NCBI GenBank assembly: GCA_034440615.1
Contig: JAOTOM010004046.1
Coordinates: 107,501-171,500 of the forward strand
Direction of reading: 5' to 3'
Source of the DNA: Ashinkailepas kermadecensis
Taxonomy: Eukaryota; Arthropoda; Thecostraca; Neolepadidae
Length of the DNA: 64,000 nt
Each line of letters starts with the position of its first letter. Position 1 is the first letter of the stretch. Below the pieces are notes generated by a model, which saw only the letters and a program-made list of their open reading frames with translations, searched no databases and was not told the origin of the DNA. The translations under genes were made by a program, and so were the position numbers. Shown here one piece after another: positions 33,778 to 44,895 of this stretch.

Positions 33778-33904
33778 AACACTCGCACCGCTCGGGACAT
33801 TTCCCAATCCCTCGGCCCACCGGCAAAACAGTGTGGGAGGTGCCATTAGCCGTGAATGTGCATAAAGTGCGTCGAGAACCACCTGATAAACAAACAAACA
33901 AACG
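33778..33904 (+). mobile_element. SINE-2 copy, 5'-truncated
   Basis: Starts at AACACTCGCACCGCTCGGGA, shares the SINE-2 body (CATTTCCCAAT, CCATTAGCCGTG, GCATAAAGTG) and ends in (AAAC)n. No clear target-site duplication was found. Confidence 0.8.
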
Positions 33905-34291
33905 AGTATCAAGGTGCGCTCATTTCTACAGAAAAGCGTATTCCTTTTTTCTCTCGAATGGCATCGGTTACGTAAAAATTATTGATACCATTCGTCTTTA
34001 TCCGCACTTCTCTGTATTGGGTTCTGCCGACATTTTGCCAATTTTCCATTCAGGAATGCAAGAAGCTGGATGTCTTTTGCCGGAAAATCGAGCTCACAGC
34101 TTAGTTTTCAGGAAGTGGGCGAAATTCATCAACTTCCATCCCCTCTCCCGTCTTCCACCCTTACTGTAGTCGCAACCGTCTCAGCTCTCACGGATTACGG
34201 TTCATCTGAACTCTTTCGGCTAGCTGCGGCGCTGACTACAGCTGCGCCGGGGCAGGAGACGCCAGTCACCGACTGTGCCCCGCGTCCGCAG

Positions 34292-34406
34292 GTGTCCGAC
34301 GCCGACGTCATCCCGCCAGACTCTGCGGTGACGTCACCGGACGCGACCCTGACGTCGCCGGCAGTCGGCGCAGCGCAGCCGATCCCAGCCGATCCGCTGT
34401 CCGAGA
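34292..34406 (+). CDS. SNX29: SNX29-like, exon 9 (linker, tentative)
   Basis: Acceptor CGTCCGCAG ends at 34291; donor GTGAGT starts at 34407. Encodes VSDADVIPPDSAVTSPDATL, then TSPAVGAAQPIPADPLSES with a phase-1 end. The phase fits both neighbours (phase 0 from 33176, phase 1 into 37424). The Ser/Pro-rich acidic content suits the disordered linker before the coiled coil. An earlier acceptor in the same open frame is possible. Confidence 0.55.
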
Positions 34407-35099
34407 GTGAGTCTCGTGAGCCGAGTCCCTCGGCGGCAGTACTGTGGATTTGCCCACGGGTGTGGCCTCCCGACAATGTTATCCGAGCAGTCTGTTGATC
34501 ACAACACTGTGTGTGGAGTCTCCCGGCCAGTCGTTGACGGTGGTGACATGTGTGCAGTCTCCCGAGTGTGGTGTTCTAACCGAGAAATCACAGGTTGGGT
34601 CACGTGGGCTTGTGACGAGAGGGTCTGTAGAGTTGATTCCCATAAGTGGGTTCCTGTAGAGCCGCACGCTCATTTTCTGGGCTGCTGCCTCTATGAATCG
34701 CACCTGAATACACTGGCTGCGAGCTGCTGCCTCTCTGGATCCCTTGCGCGCACATTGACCTTGAGTTGCTGTATCTCTGGGTGGATCCCACCATCGCACA
34801 TTAGCCATGTGCTGCTGTCTCGTGATCCCACACAGGGTTGGACGTGCTAGGCTTGACTGGATGCGCTCCCCGGAGGGCAAAAGTAGCCTGGTAATCCCTT
34901 CCTGCACGCTGCCACCCGACTGGCCTGCCGATCCACACGACCAGGAATCCGTGTCGCGACCGGTCAAGGTCATTGGTTGATCACGCCAGAGCGCACAGGA
35001 AGAGCCCGTGTGTCGAGCCGACCTCTTCGGAACTCGATTTCAGAAAGATCTTGTATTTCCAAGTAGCCAGTAGGAAGGTACACTGGGATGAAGTTAGCC

Positions 35100-36300
35100 A
35101 GTATACCTTCCTACACTGGCTGTGGGCTGTGCCTCTTTGAAACCCGCCGCTGTACACTGGCTATGGGCTGCTGCCGCCTTGGACCCCACCTCCGTACACT
35201 GGTTATGGGCTGCTGCCTCTTTTGGTCCTGCCTCCGTACACTGGCTATGGGCTGCTGCTTCCCTGAACTCCACCTGCATACACTGGCTGTGGGCTGCTGC
35301 TCTTTTGACCCTGCCTCCGTGCACTGGCTATGGGTTGCTGCATCTCTGGATCCATCCTTGGCACACTGGCTATGGGCTGCTGCCTCTCTGGACCCCGCCT
35401 CCGTACACTGGCTATGGGCTGCTGTTTCTTTGGACCCCGTCGCCGTACACTGGCTGTGGGCTGCTGCCTCTCTGGACCCACCTCCGTACACTGGCTATGG
35501 GCTGCTGCCTCTCTGAACTCCACCTTCGTACTCTGGTTGTAGGCTGCTGCCTCTCTGGACCCCGCAGTCGTACACTGGCTATGGGCTGCTGCCTCTGGAC
35601 CCCGCCTCCGTGCACTGGCTATGGGCTGCTGCCTCTCTGGACCCCGCCTCCGTACACTGGCTAAGGGTTGCTGCATCTCTGGATCCATCCTTGGCACACT
35701 GGCTATGGGCTGCTGCCTCTCTGGACCCCGCCTCCGTACACTGGCTATGGGCTGCTGCTTCTTTGGACCCCGCCGCCGTACACTGGCTGTGGGCTGCTGC
35801 CTCTCTGGACCCCACCTCCGTACACTGGCTATGGGCTGCTGCCTCTCTGAACTCCACCTTCGTACCCTGGTTGTAGGCTGCTGCCTCTGGACCCCGCAGT
35901 CGTACACTGGCTTGGACTGTTGCCTCTCTGGACCCCGCCTCCGTGCACTGGCTGTGGGCTGCTGCCTCTCTGGACCCCGCCTCCGTACACTGGCTATGGG
36001 CTGCTGCCTCTCTGGACCCCGCCTCCGTACACTGGCTATGGGCTGCTGCCTCTCTGGACCCCGCCTCCGTACACTGGCTATGGGCTGCTGCCTCTCTGGA
36101 CCCCGCCTTCGTACACTGGCTATGGGCTGCTGCCTCTCTGGACCCCGCCTCCGTACACTGGCTATGGACTGCTGCCTCTCTGGACCCCGCCTCTGTACAC
36201 TGGCTATGGGCTGCTGCCTCTCTGGACCCCGCCTCCGTACACTGGCTGTGGGCTGCAGCCTTTCTGGACCCACCGCCGTACACCTGCTATAGGCTGCAGC
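35100..36300. repeat. Minisatellite, 42 bp unit, about 28 copies
   Basis: Unit is TACACTGGCTATGGGCTGCT plus GCCTCTCTGGACCCCGCCTCCG. Since 42 is a multiple of three, most frames on both strands stay open, giving a 342-codon minus-strand ORF and several plus-strand ones. These have no family resemblance and are repeat artefacts. More diverged copies extend left to about 34660. Confidence 0.96.
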
Positions 36301-36492
36301 CTTTCAATCCGACCTCCCATACACTGACTATGGACTGCCTTGATGAAGTCAGAATAATGTTGACGTTATTCTGACTGACACCAGTAAGTTACTTGTTTTA
36401 CCGGTGTTTGGCCCTTGCCCTGAGTAAGCCCCTGGTTCAGCTATTGTGGTCCTCATCTCAACTAAGTCTTTATTGATGCTCGTGTAATTCTA

Positions 36493-36655
36493 TTGGTTGG
36501 TTATTGGTTTTACGACACGTCGACTGTTGAGTCATATAGCGTCGCCAATCTCTCACGCCGATTGGTCGCGGGCGAAGAGTAGCGACAGGTGAGACTCGAA
36601 CCCACAATCTTTCGATTGTGAGACGAGCATCTTACCCCTAGACCACTCGTCCCCT
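36493..36655 (-). mobile_element. SINE-1 copy, near full length
   Basis: 163 bp between perfect 14 bp copies of CTCGTGTAATTCTA (36479-36492 and 36656-36669). Differs from the 7138 copy by only a few bases, so this family moved fairly recently. Confidence 0.94.
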
Positions 36656-37194
36656 CTCGTGTAATTCTACTGTTCCTCAGAAGCTCAGACTCGTGTAACG
36701 CCAGGCATACTCTCAGTCCAAAGTGGAATCCCTTTTCCCACTGGTTGATCTATCCACTGTGACGTATGATGGCCTGCTCATGATATCATTTTATTTGGTT
36801 CACTTACTTCATTGGGTTGAAAATGGAGCAATCCTATGTTTTGACTTAGTTTGGCATGCTAACGATATCATTTTATTTGGTTCACGTCCTGCATATATTT
36901 GGAAAGGGAGCATAATGTACACGTATACTCTAGGTGTGTTTCACTCGGAAGGTCGTCCTTTGTCTTTTCTAGGACATCACTTTTTGTTGTTTGTGTTTGT
37001 ACACCGTGTAATGAAGAGCAATCTGTCGTTCATAGGTATTTTCCAACTGAAGTATTCAGTACATATACTCTGTAGTGAGAAGTTGAAATTTTCTAACCGC
37101 AATTCGGTGCAATTCCGCGTAATTAACACGCTACAAGAATGTTCCACAAGCCAGCAGATGTGTGTTGGTGCTGGTCTGACCAATCTTCCGCTGA

Positions 37195-37478
37195 CCAGGT
37201 CAGCTGAGGGCGGCGCTGGTCACGGTCGGCACACAGCGGTCTGCTCTGACCTGACTCATGTTCTGCTGACCAGGTCAGCTGAGGGAGGCGCTGGACACGG
37301 TCGGCACACAGCGGTCTGCTCTGACCTGACTCATGTTCTGCTGACCAGGTCAGCTGAGGGAGGCGCTGGACACGGTCGGCACACAACGGTCTGCTCTGAC
37401 CTGACTCATGTTCTGCTGACCAGGTCAGCTGAGGGAGGCGCTGGACACGGTCGGCACACAGCGGTCTGCTCTGACTGA
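37195..37478. repeat. 75 bp tandem repeat made from SNX29 exon 10 and its acceptor
   Basis: Four copies at about 37197, 37272, 37347 and 37422, each holding CTGACCAG, then GTCAGCTGAGGGAGGCGCTG and onward to TCTGCTCTGAC. The last copy continues into the functional exon. In the first three, the exon frame meets a stop (CTG ACC TGA) just after SAL, so only the last can be a working exon, but each keeps an acceptor-like CTGACCAG. Confidence 0.93.
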
Positions 37479-37538
37479 TCAGGTGGCCCAGCTGCGCGAG
37501 CAGCTAGATAACTGTTCTCGGGAGGGGGAGCGATTCAA
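37424..37538 (+). CDS. SNX29: SNX29-like, exon 10 (coiled coil)
   Basis: Acceptor CTGACCAG ends at 37423; donor GTGAGT starts at 37539. Phase 1 in, phase 2 out. Encodes QLREALDTVGTQRSALTDQV, then AQLREQLDNCSREGERF. This corresponds to the SNX29 coiled coil just before EN.VLK.QL, with a heptad-like Leu pattern. Its first half is also the unit of the adjacent 75 bp tandem repeat, so the acceptor choice is among four near-identical candidates; only this one keeps the frame open. Confidence 0.85.
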
Positions 37539-39964
37539 GTGAGTTGGGACATGTGTGGAAATAAATGATGTTCAATTACCAAATATTGTACTTTAGGAAT
37601 ATTGTACTTACTTTAATGGACGTGTTTTACTGCTGTGTGCGGTAGGTTATAAACTGGTTTCCTTTGCGACTAAAAGGGACGATGTGTTTCTTGTTGGTAT
37701 TGAGTTGGTATGCAAAGCAGGCATCATAAAATACGTCTTGTTTCGTTCCTGCTGCTGCTTTATGCTCCTACCCCAGAAGTTCGATAAGAAATGCAGCCTT
37801 GCCTAATACCCAGGGTATTAGGCAATGTTGGTGCATGTAATTTATGTACTTACCACTTATATTTTATTATGAACACTTGCTTGTAAGAGATGCCATGTAT
37901 ATTAATGGTGCATAACCCTTAGGGGAATGAGGGTGGTAGTCTAAGGTACTTGCTGCTAAAAATAGAATTCAGCATTTATGTGGGTATCCTACACCACGTA
38001 CAAATCCTTGGAAATAGTTCGTATGCTGCGTATATTGATGGCATCATCCTTATGTGCATCGACTGTATGTACGATATCTTTCCCTATGTAAGGTGGAGTC
38101 TTACCTATGCTGAGTCAATTTGCTCTCGTGAAAGGGAAATATATAATAACTAGTAAGGACAGTGAGCAGTGTTTTGTTGTGTAGTCAAAGTTCAAGTAAT
38201 TATCATCTATTGTATTGTTCATCGATGCTAAGGCGAATTACAGAGATTATTTTCCTATTTTCCATATATTATTTTTTTGCTTTAGTTTTTCCAAACTTTC
38301 TTAGTAACATTATCAAGACATCTAACATTTACCACAGACATTTGGTCTACTATTTTCCGTTGTATGTTTATTACACTGCACAATTTACAATGACAGAAAT
38401 ATAGGACAATCGGCTTTTGTTCGGGGTGGGGGAGGACTGCCGGACTTTGTTTCCAACGTATTATTGATGCTTCTACCTTTCTGTATGTGTTTGCCCTACT
38501 CTTCGGATCGGTGCTGTATGTGAAGGTACCTATGCATCTATCTATGGCACCATGGCATGCAACTGATACCGGCTTAGCACTACCGTGCGTGCACGACCAT
38601 CACTGATAATCGAGTCAACTAGCTATCCTCAGTTCCTCGATGAACCCTCCATGATGATGATGTGAGCGAAAGCGATGATAATTGGGTCAGGAATATATGG
38701 ATATATGTGGTGTGTATTGAGTTACCACTCAAGCTAGCTCAACCAGCTAGCCTGCGCGTGCAGGTGTGGCCGCTGTAGCCTGCAGCCGTGGTGCCTGTGA
38801 GAGTACGCGTGGTGTAGCTCAGGTGTGGCCGCTGTAGCCTGCAGCCGTGGTGCCTGTGAGAGTACGCGTGGTGTAGCTCAGGTGTTGTCTGACGTCACCG
38901 GCGTGTTACGGGCACGAGGCGTATGGTGTGGCTCATGTGTTGTCTGACGTCACCGGCGTGTTACGGGCACGAGGCGTATGGTGTGGCTCAGGTGTTGGCT
39001 GACGTCACCGGCGTGTTACGGGCACGAGGCGTATGGTGTGGCTCATGTGTTGTCTGACGTCACCGGCGTGTTACGGGCACGAGGCGTATGGTGTAGCTCA
39101 TGTGTTGTCTGACGTCACCGGCGTGTTACGGGCACGAGGCGTATGGTGTGGCTCATGTGTTGTCTGACGTCACCGGCGTGTTACGGGCACGAGGCGTATG
39201 GTGTGGCTCATGTGTTGTCTGACGTCACTGGCGTATTTCGGGCACGAAGCGGTGGTGTAGCTCAGGTGTTGTCTGACTTCGCCGGCGTGCTGCAGGAGCG
39301 AGGCGGCCGCTACTGACGTCAGTTGGAAGCAGAAGCTGGCCGCTCTTGAGAGCAGACGACTGACGTGCGAAATGTGAGCAGTAGTGACAGTCACGTGATG
39401 CACAGTCCGTACTGCCGCTCAGACAGGCGCCACTACATAATATGCAATCATGATTGAACCGACGACCTGGTGCAGAATCTGTGTAACCAACAATCAGTGG
39501 CGTTGTCAGCGTTTGTGTGTCCACCACTTAACAGTTAGTGTTCTGCGGTATTTATTTCACTCAACTACACGAATGGTGCGCAGCATTTGTGTCATCACCA
39601 CTGAGCCCATGATGTGGTACAGTAGTTGCATGTTCACCACTGACTAGACCGGCGGCACCAGAAGTCTGAGGCGGTGGAACCCAATGGGTACTTCTCTGGC
39701 TGACTGAAGCTGAACACTGACCACCTGGTCATCCGCGCCCGACCGTCACGTTAGCGGCATTTGGAGCTGACCTCGGATTTTCTGGATAACTTGGGCTGTG
39801 ACCTGACTTTAGCCTGACATTTGACCTGACGGCGATCTCTTTCGTGACCTGGTTCGTCAACTCACCGGTGACGTGATGTATCTCGTGACCTGAGCCTTGA
39901 CAAAACCTGTGCCTCAACGTGTGACGTGCGTTGTGACCTGACCGGTGGCCGGGCACGGCCTCAG
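37539..39964 (+). other. SNX29-like intron with TGACGTCA-rich minisatellite
   Basis: AT-rich to about 38700, then minisatellites (38755-39290), then CTGACCT-rich sequence up to the acceptor. No gene was recognised. Confidence 0.85.
38755..39290. repeat. Minisatellites carrying repeated TGACGTCA palindromes
   Basis: Two copies of a 62 bp unit (GTGTGGCCGCTGTAGCCTGC...) are followed by about seven copies of a 55-56 bp unit, GTTGTCTGACGTCACCGGCG plus TGTTACGGGCACGAGGCGTA. Nearly every unit contains the 8 bp palindrome TGACGTCA. Confidence 0.93.
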
Positions 39965-40157
39965 GGAGAACGCGGTGCTGAAGCACCAGCTGAGGAAGTA
40001 CGTGAGTGCGGTGCGGCTGCTGCGGCCCGGCTCGCCGCACGAGACGCTGGACAGACTGGAGGCGCTGCAGGCCAGCCACCAGCTGGACCACCAGCGGCAG
40101 CCGCTGCACGCCGACTACCACGCCGAGGCCGAGGCGTACCAGCTGAAGCTGGTGCAG
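39965..40157 (+). CDS. SNX29: SNX29-like, exon 11 (coiled coil)
   Basis: Acceptor GGCCTCAG ends at 39964; donor GTGCGT starts at 40158. Completes a Lys codon, then ENAVLKHQLRKYVSAVRLLR, a charged Gln/His-rich segment, and AEAYQLKLVQ in phase 0. It aligns with the very conserved EN.VLK.QLKKYV.AVQ.L of SNX29. Confidence 0.95.
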
Positions 40158-40854
40158 GTGCGTGGGCCGGCCCAGTCTGGTGGTGTGGCCAGGTTATCGG
40201 CTGGTGTCACGTCCACGGGCGGCTGTGTGATTTGGTAAACCCTTCCTCTAAACTGAGTGTGATGTGGAGAACGATGATGCCAACAATCGAATAAAATGAC
40301 CAAGAAGCTCGTGAACGCCAACACGATCGTCTCATTATACAAGCACGTAGACAAGAAAATCTTCCTCTGCCTTTAAGTACATTGTATCATAAATTAATCA
40401 TATTTTATATCCTCTTAATAACTGGTATCAGCTTATATTATTTTGTTAAACAAATCATGAACTAATATCACAATTCATACGAACAATCGAGTAAAGCGCC
40501 CAAGAAACTGGTGAAAGTCAAAACAGCTCTCGTTTATCCAAACTTGCACACAAGATAATCTACCACAATCTCTATCTCTCTCCTCTCGCTGTCGCTCTCG
40601 GTCTTGCTCTTGCTCTCGCCATGTGTGTATCAGAAACCACATCCCTAGTTGCAAATATATGTATGAGAATCTTACAAGAATTGCAGGTAAAAAGGAAAGT
40701 AGAATTCCGAGGGACTTGGATGAAAGACCGGAACCATTAACGGATCCTCATATCGGAACGCTTTTGATCCATTAACGGAGTGGACAGCCCACTCGAAGAG
40801 CATGTGAACGGCGCGTTTGTCTGCAGGCGCTGAGTTTCTCACGCGTGCCGCCAG
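40158..40854 (+). other. SNX29-like intron between coiled-coil exons
   Basis: Short AT-rich intron with a CTCTCG-type pyrimidine repeat around 40570-40620. Nothing else was recognised. Confidence 0.85.
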
Positions 40855-41103
40855 GTGGCAGAGATGCACGGCGAACTGATGGAGTTCAACGACCGTCTGC
40901 GAGCCGAGCTGACGCGCCGAGAGCGGCAGGTGGCCGCGCTGCGCTCCGAGCTGGCCGAGTGCGGCCTCAGCGCGGACGGCTCGGACGAGGCGGAGCCGGA
41001 CGGTGCGCCGGCGCCGCCGTCGCCGCCGCTGCCGCGCCTCCACTGCTGGATACCGTCGGCGTTCCTCAGCGGGGTCGGCAACGGCGCCCACCACGTGTAC
41101 CAG
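40855..41103 (+). CDS. SNX29: SNX29-like, exon 12 (coiled coil end, PX start)
   Basis: Acceptor GCCGCCAG ends at 40854; donor GTGTGG starts at 41104. Phase 0 at both ends, 83 codons. Starts VAEMHGELMEFNDRLRAELT, nearly identical to the SNX29 VAEMHGEL.EFN.RL block. An acidic Pro-rich spacer follows, then HCWIPSAFLSGVGNGAHHVY and Gln, which opens the PX domain (WIPS.FL......HVYQ). Confidence 0.96.
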
Positions 41104-41799
41104 GTGTGGTGCGTGCGGCGTTCCTCCCGGCTGAGGTCGGCGGCACCGACCGGCGCTGTCGGCGCCGCCGGGTGCGCTCCGGGTGCGCCGGAGACCGCCG
41201 CCGGCTCGGTCGGTGTGCGGCTGGTTTCCGGTCTGGACCTGTTGCATTCAGTCAGTTCAGTTCAGTTCAGTTCGTGCCGTCTTGCTTTGAAGAGCGACAG
41301 CAGGTGCCGGTGCCGGTGGAGTTTGCCGTCTCGGACGTGCGTTCGAGGCGTTTGCCGTTCGAGACGGGCGTTTGCCGTCTCGGACGTGCTTTCGAACTGC
41401 AGATGGAAAAGTAACCTGTCGATTTTAGAATTTGGATTTGGATGACGAAGCGTGACTGGTTTGTGTGTCAGGCTGACGCGGTGCTTGTGCCGGTGAGTGC
41501 CGACTATCTATCGTGTATCATCGGCCGGCGGGCGACATTGTGATGAACTGCACACTGCACAGCGGTGGGGGTGTACCCATATGGGTACTGGCGCGTAGGA
41601 GGAGGTATGGCGTACGGTTAAGAACATCACGAGCAGGATTGGTGTGGAAATGGAGCAATGAACAGCCCCGAAGGTTCCAGTCATTCTTGGCGCCATCCCA
41701 TCCTTTTGAGCTGTAGTGAACGACAGATTAGTGCCATAGGACTGCAACGACCAGCATTTTCCGTCATTGTCAGTCCTGTTGACAGAACAACAATTCCAG
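41104..41799 (+). other. SNX29-like intron inside the PX domain
   Basis: GC-rich at the start. Holds a short GTTCAGTTCAGTTCAG run and repeated TTTGCCGTCTCGGACGTGC-type units (41320-41395). No gene was recognised. Confidence 0.85.
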
Positions 41800-41940
41800 G
41801 TGTATATTCGAATACGGGACGAGGAATGGAATGTCTATCATAGATACTCAAGCTTTTACCAGTTGTATAACAAAATGAAGAAAGAGCATTCAGAAGTGAA
41901 AGAGTTCGACTTCCCTCGTAAGAAGACGCTGAATAAAAAG
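41800..41940 (+). CDS. SNX29: SNX29-like, exon 13 (PX domain core)
   Basis: Acceptor AATTCCAG ends at 41799; donor GTGAGC starts at 41941. 47 codons, phase 0 at both ends. Encodes VYIRIRDEEWNVYHRYSSFY, then QLYNKMKKEHSEV and FDFPRKKTLNKK. The RYS.F motif supplies the Arg expected to contact the phosphoinositide, and FP.KK is the start of the PX proline loop. The exon directly adjoins a 66 bp minisatellite in the next intron. Confidence 0.97.
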
Positions 41941-43401
41941 GTGAGCTATTATTCCAGTGCGGTATTCCATTCCCCTCGCCTCCTGTTTGGAAGTAATTCC
42001 TTATATGACGCCTCCATCCATCCTTTTCCCTGATCATCGTGCACACGTCTCCTGTCTGGAAGTCATTCCTTATATGACGCCTCCATCCATCCTCCCTGAT
42101 CATCGTGCACACGTCTCCTGTTTGGAAGTCATTCCTTATATGACGCCTCTATCCATCCTCTTCCCTGATCATCGTGCACACGTCTCCTGTCTGGAAGTCA
42201 TTCCTTATATGACGCCTCCATCCATCCTTTTCTCTGATCATCGTGCACACGTCTCCTGTTTGGAAGTCATTCCTTATATGACGCCTCTATCCATCCTTCC
42301 TGATCATCGTGCACACGTCTCCTGTTTGGAAGTCATTCCTTATATGACGCCTCTATCCATCCTCCCTGATAATCGCGCGCACGTCTCCTGTTTGGAAGTC
42401 ATTCCTTATATGACGCCTCTATCCATCCTTCCTGATCATCGTGCACACGTCTCCTGTTTGGAAGTCATTCCTTATATGACGCCTCTATCCATCCTTCCTG
42501 ATCATCGCGCGCACGTCTCCTGTCTGGAAGTCATTCCTTACATGACGCCTCTATCCATCGTCCCTGATCATCGCGCGCACGTCTCCTGTCTGGAAGTCAT
42601 CCCTTATCTGACGCCTCCATCCATCCTTTTCCCTGATCATCGTGCGCACGTCCCAGGATGTTGGCTTGACCTTGCAAGGGAAGGGGGATAGAACGAGGAT
42701 CCCTGAACGCTAAGCGTGTCTCTCGTAATTCGTACTAGCTATCACCATTGATACATCGAGGCCGATGGAGATACAGCATCTGGATAGAATTCCACCATCT
42801 TGCGATGGGCGCACTGCAAATATATTATCGGTGCGCGTCCGTATCCAACTTCGTCATCACTGTCAATTAGTGATTGTTGCATGGAGTCAGCTTATATGGT
42901 GAAGTTGGTTCCTGAGTTAAGGTGGTGCCAACACCTGCTTCACATATCCGTGTTTACCTATCCAGCTGCACCTGTCCTGTGTCCGACATTATGTATTGTC
43001 CTGTCCTGGACTGCACTGCTCCACTTTATTCTGTTCTATTGTGACTTGTGTAATGTGATGTAGGCTGCTGACCTAGGCAGCCATGTGTCGTCCTGACCTA
43101 TATTGACCTGACTATTTCGAAGCCACAGGACAACTTTTTATTAGTTATGGGCGCAATATAGCTGAGGAAGTTGATGCTCCCAAATATCTCAACTACACAG
43201 ACATGGCTGTTTGCTCTGTCGGGTCCCTTAATCATGTGACGTGTCCTTCGACGAGCATCTAGGCGTCGTAGGACAGCCTGTCGTAGTCCGGCCTGATCTG
43301 ACCCAATCTGACCATGATGATCCGTCCTGATCATCGCCACGGGATGGCGATGTGAGTTGGCCGGCTGGTGCCGACCTGACCTGACGAGCTGGTCACTGCA
43401 G
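41941..43401 (+). other. Last SNX29-like intron
   Basis: Contains the 66 bp minisatellite (41985-42655), then unremarkable sequence with CTGACCT-type words near 43290-43390. Confidence 0.85.
41985..42655. repeat. Minisatellite, 60-69 bp unit, about 10 copies
   Basis: Unit GTCTCCTGTTTGGAAGTCAT, TCCTTATATGACGCCTCTAT, CCATCCTTCCTGATCATCGT, GCACAC. Copy lengths of 66 and 69 keep a 244-codon plus-strand ORF open; this is a repeat artefact. Confidence 0.96.
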
Positions 43402-43650
43402 GACGGCCGGCTGGTGGAGGAGAGACGACGACAGCTGCAGGAGTTCGTGCGCTGCGTCACCCGCGCTCTGCTCTCCGCTCACCCCGAGCTGGCGCGTGCT
43501 CCGAGCCGCGCCGCTCTCGTCGCCATCGAGCCTTTCTTCGGCCCTGCGCCGCCGGCGGACTCGGGCGGCGGCGGGGCCAGCGGTCGGCTGTCGCTGTTTG
43601 GGAGGTCGCTGACGGCGCCGCCTCCCGGCCGGCGATACACCGGACTGTGA
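43402..43650 (+). CDS. SNX29: SNX29-like, last exon (PX end, stop)
   Basis: Acceptor CACTGCAG ends at 43401; stop TGA at 43648-43650. Encodes DGRLVEERRRQLQEFVRCVT, then RALLSAHPELARAPSRAAL and EPFFGP, then a Gly/Ser-rich tail ending RRYTGL. The VEERR.QLQ..LR.V segment and PFF are diagnostic of the C-terminal PX helices in SNX29. The tail is shorter than in vertebrates. Phase 0 joins exon 13 as NKK-DGR. Confidence 0.96.
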   Translation, partial: DGRLVEERRRQLQEFVRCVTRALLSAHPELARAPSRAALVAIEPFFGPAPPADSGGGGASGRLSLFGRSLTAPPPGRRYTGL

Positions 43651-43959
43651 GGTTACGTGGGTCGCACCACTCTCGACCGTCGGGTGCGGAACTTCGCCGG
43701 GCCGCAGACACTGCCAGTTCACTTGGGGACCTGCCCTGGATAGGGGGACTACACTGTACTGAGGGAGGGGTACACTTGACTGAGGGGAACTCAGAGACCG
43801 AGGACTACAGTGAACTGAGGACCCTCCATGTCCGCGTACGCTGGCCGCAGTTGCCGTCCTTCGTGTATAGTAGGGGGACCTGACTAGCTGTAGTGTGACC
43901 TGTCGGTGACCTGTGGGAGTGGCTGTGATTCGGGCGGTGCCGGCGAGCCAGCACTGTCC

Positions 43960-44095
43960 GTGCAGATGTAGTGCAGGCCCGCTCCGGGCCGCAGAGACCG
44001 CCAGTGCCGGGTGTCCAGCACCGTCCGGGCAGATGTAGTGCAGGCCCGCTCCGGGCCGCAGAGACCGCCAGTGCCGGGTACCGTGTGTCCAGCAC
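43960..44095. repeat. Tandem duplication, about 69 bp unit, two copies
   Basis: GCAGATGTAGTGCAGGCCCG, CTCCGGGCCGCAGAGACCGC, CAGTGCCGGG and following, repeated once nearly exactly. It contains the palindromic core GGCCCGCTCCGGGCC. Confidence 0.92.
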
Positions 44096-44748
44096 GTGCC
44101 TGCGGTCGGAGACCGTGCCGCCGCCTGCCTTGGTGACGCGGCGGGTGGCGGGGTCCACCTGCTGTGGGCAACACCCTCTGGTGCTGTGACCCGTGTAGTT
44201 TACCAGGTGCATGCAGGTGGTGCAGAATTGCTGGCTCACTGCTGGCGCCGTCTGCGCGCGCTGACATAATTTCTATCAAATATTTTGCAATGTGGCGAAT
44301 GTGATGATCGGTTCGTTTGGTAGTGGGTGCGTTCCTTGCCGTGCGCTGCACCTCGGGTCGTGTCATGCTAGTGATGTACGACAGTGCAGCCGAGCCGGCG
44401 GGGACCGAAGTCATCCTCCGGTGTGATGGGCGGATGCGCCACTCCTGTGGTAACATGTGGTTACGTGAGCTCCAGGTGGCGCTAAATGGACCTGCCGGCG
44501 GTACGACTCGTCTGTCGTTCGTGTCACTTGTCTGTGGCAATTCGTGGGCGAAGAGGCGTAAGTTAATTGTCTTTTGATTTCCATATCTCAGAGTGGTGTC
44601 GTCGCCAATGGGGATATGATGGATGATGAGAGTTGGTCTGTTTCATTATTTATATCACTGTCTGATATCACTATTTTTCAGTTAATTTCGGTGTTTCTGA
44701 CCATTCCGTCCATGCCCAATTACGTGCCTAATGTCGGCTGGCTATTGT

Positions 44749-44895
44749 AAATGTTGGACACCAGCTACTCCACTGCTGTAATTCTGCGACACCAACGCCG
44801 ACCGCCGCCCTTTCCTCTGGTGTAAATGTTGGACAACAGCTACTCCACCGCTGTAATTCTGCGATACCAACGCCGACCGCCGCCCTTCCCTCCGG
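44749..44895. repeat. Tandem duplication, about 73 bp unit, two copies
   Basis: TAAATGTTGGACACCAGCTA, CTCCACTGCTGTAATTCTGC and ACCAACGCCGACCGCCGCCC, repeated with a few changes. Confidence 0.92.

Larger units (their letters stand above)
34407..37423 (+). other. SNX29-like intron dominated by a minisatellite
   Basis: Contains diverged copies (34660-34850) and then the main 42 bp array (35100-36300), a small hairpin (36345-36375), a SINE-1 (36493-36655), and upstream copies of the exon-10 minisatellite (37195-37423). Confidence 0.85.

Noticed and set aside
35245..36273. 342-codon minus-strand ORF and overlapping plus-strand ORFs
   Set aside because: They lie wholly in a minisatellite with a 42 bp unit. 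A unit divisible by three without stops stays open in several frames.
41957..42691. 244-codon ORF with repeated SCLEVIPYMTPLSI
   Set aside because: Product of a 66/69 bp minisatellite in the last SNX29-like intron; it begins in the intron, not in the PX exon frame.
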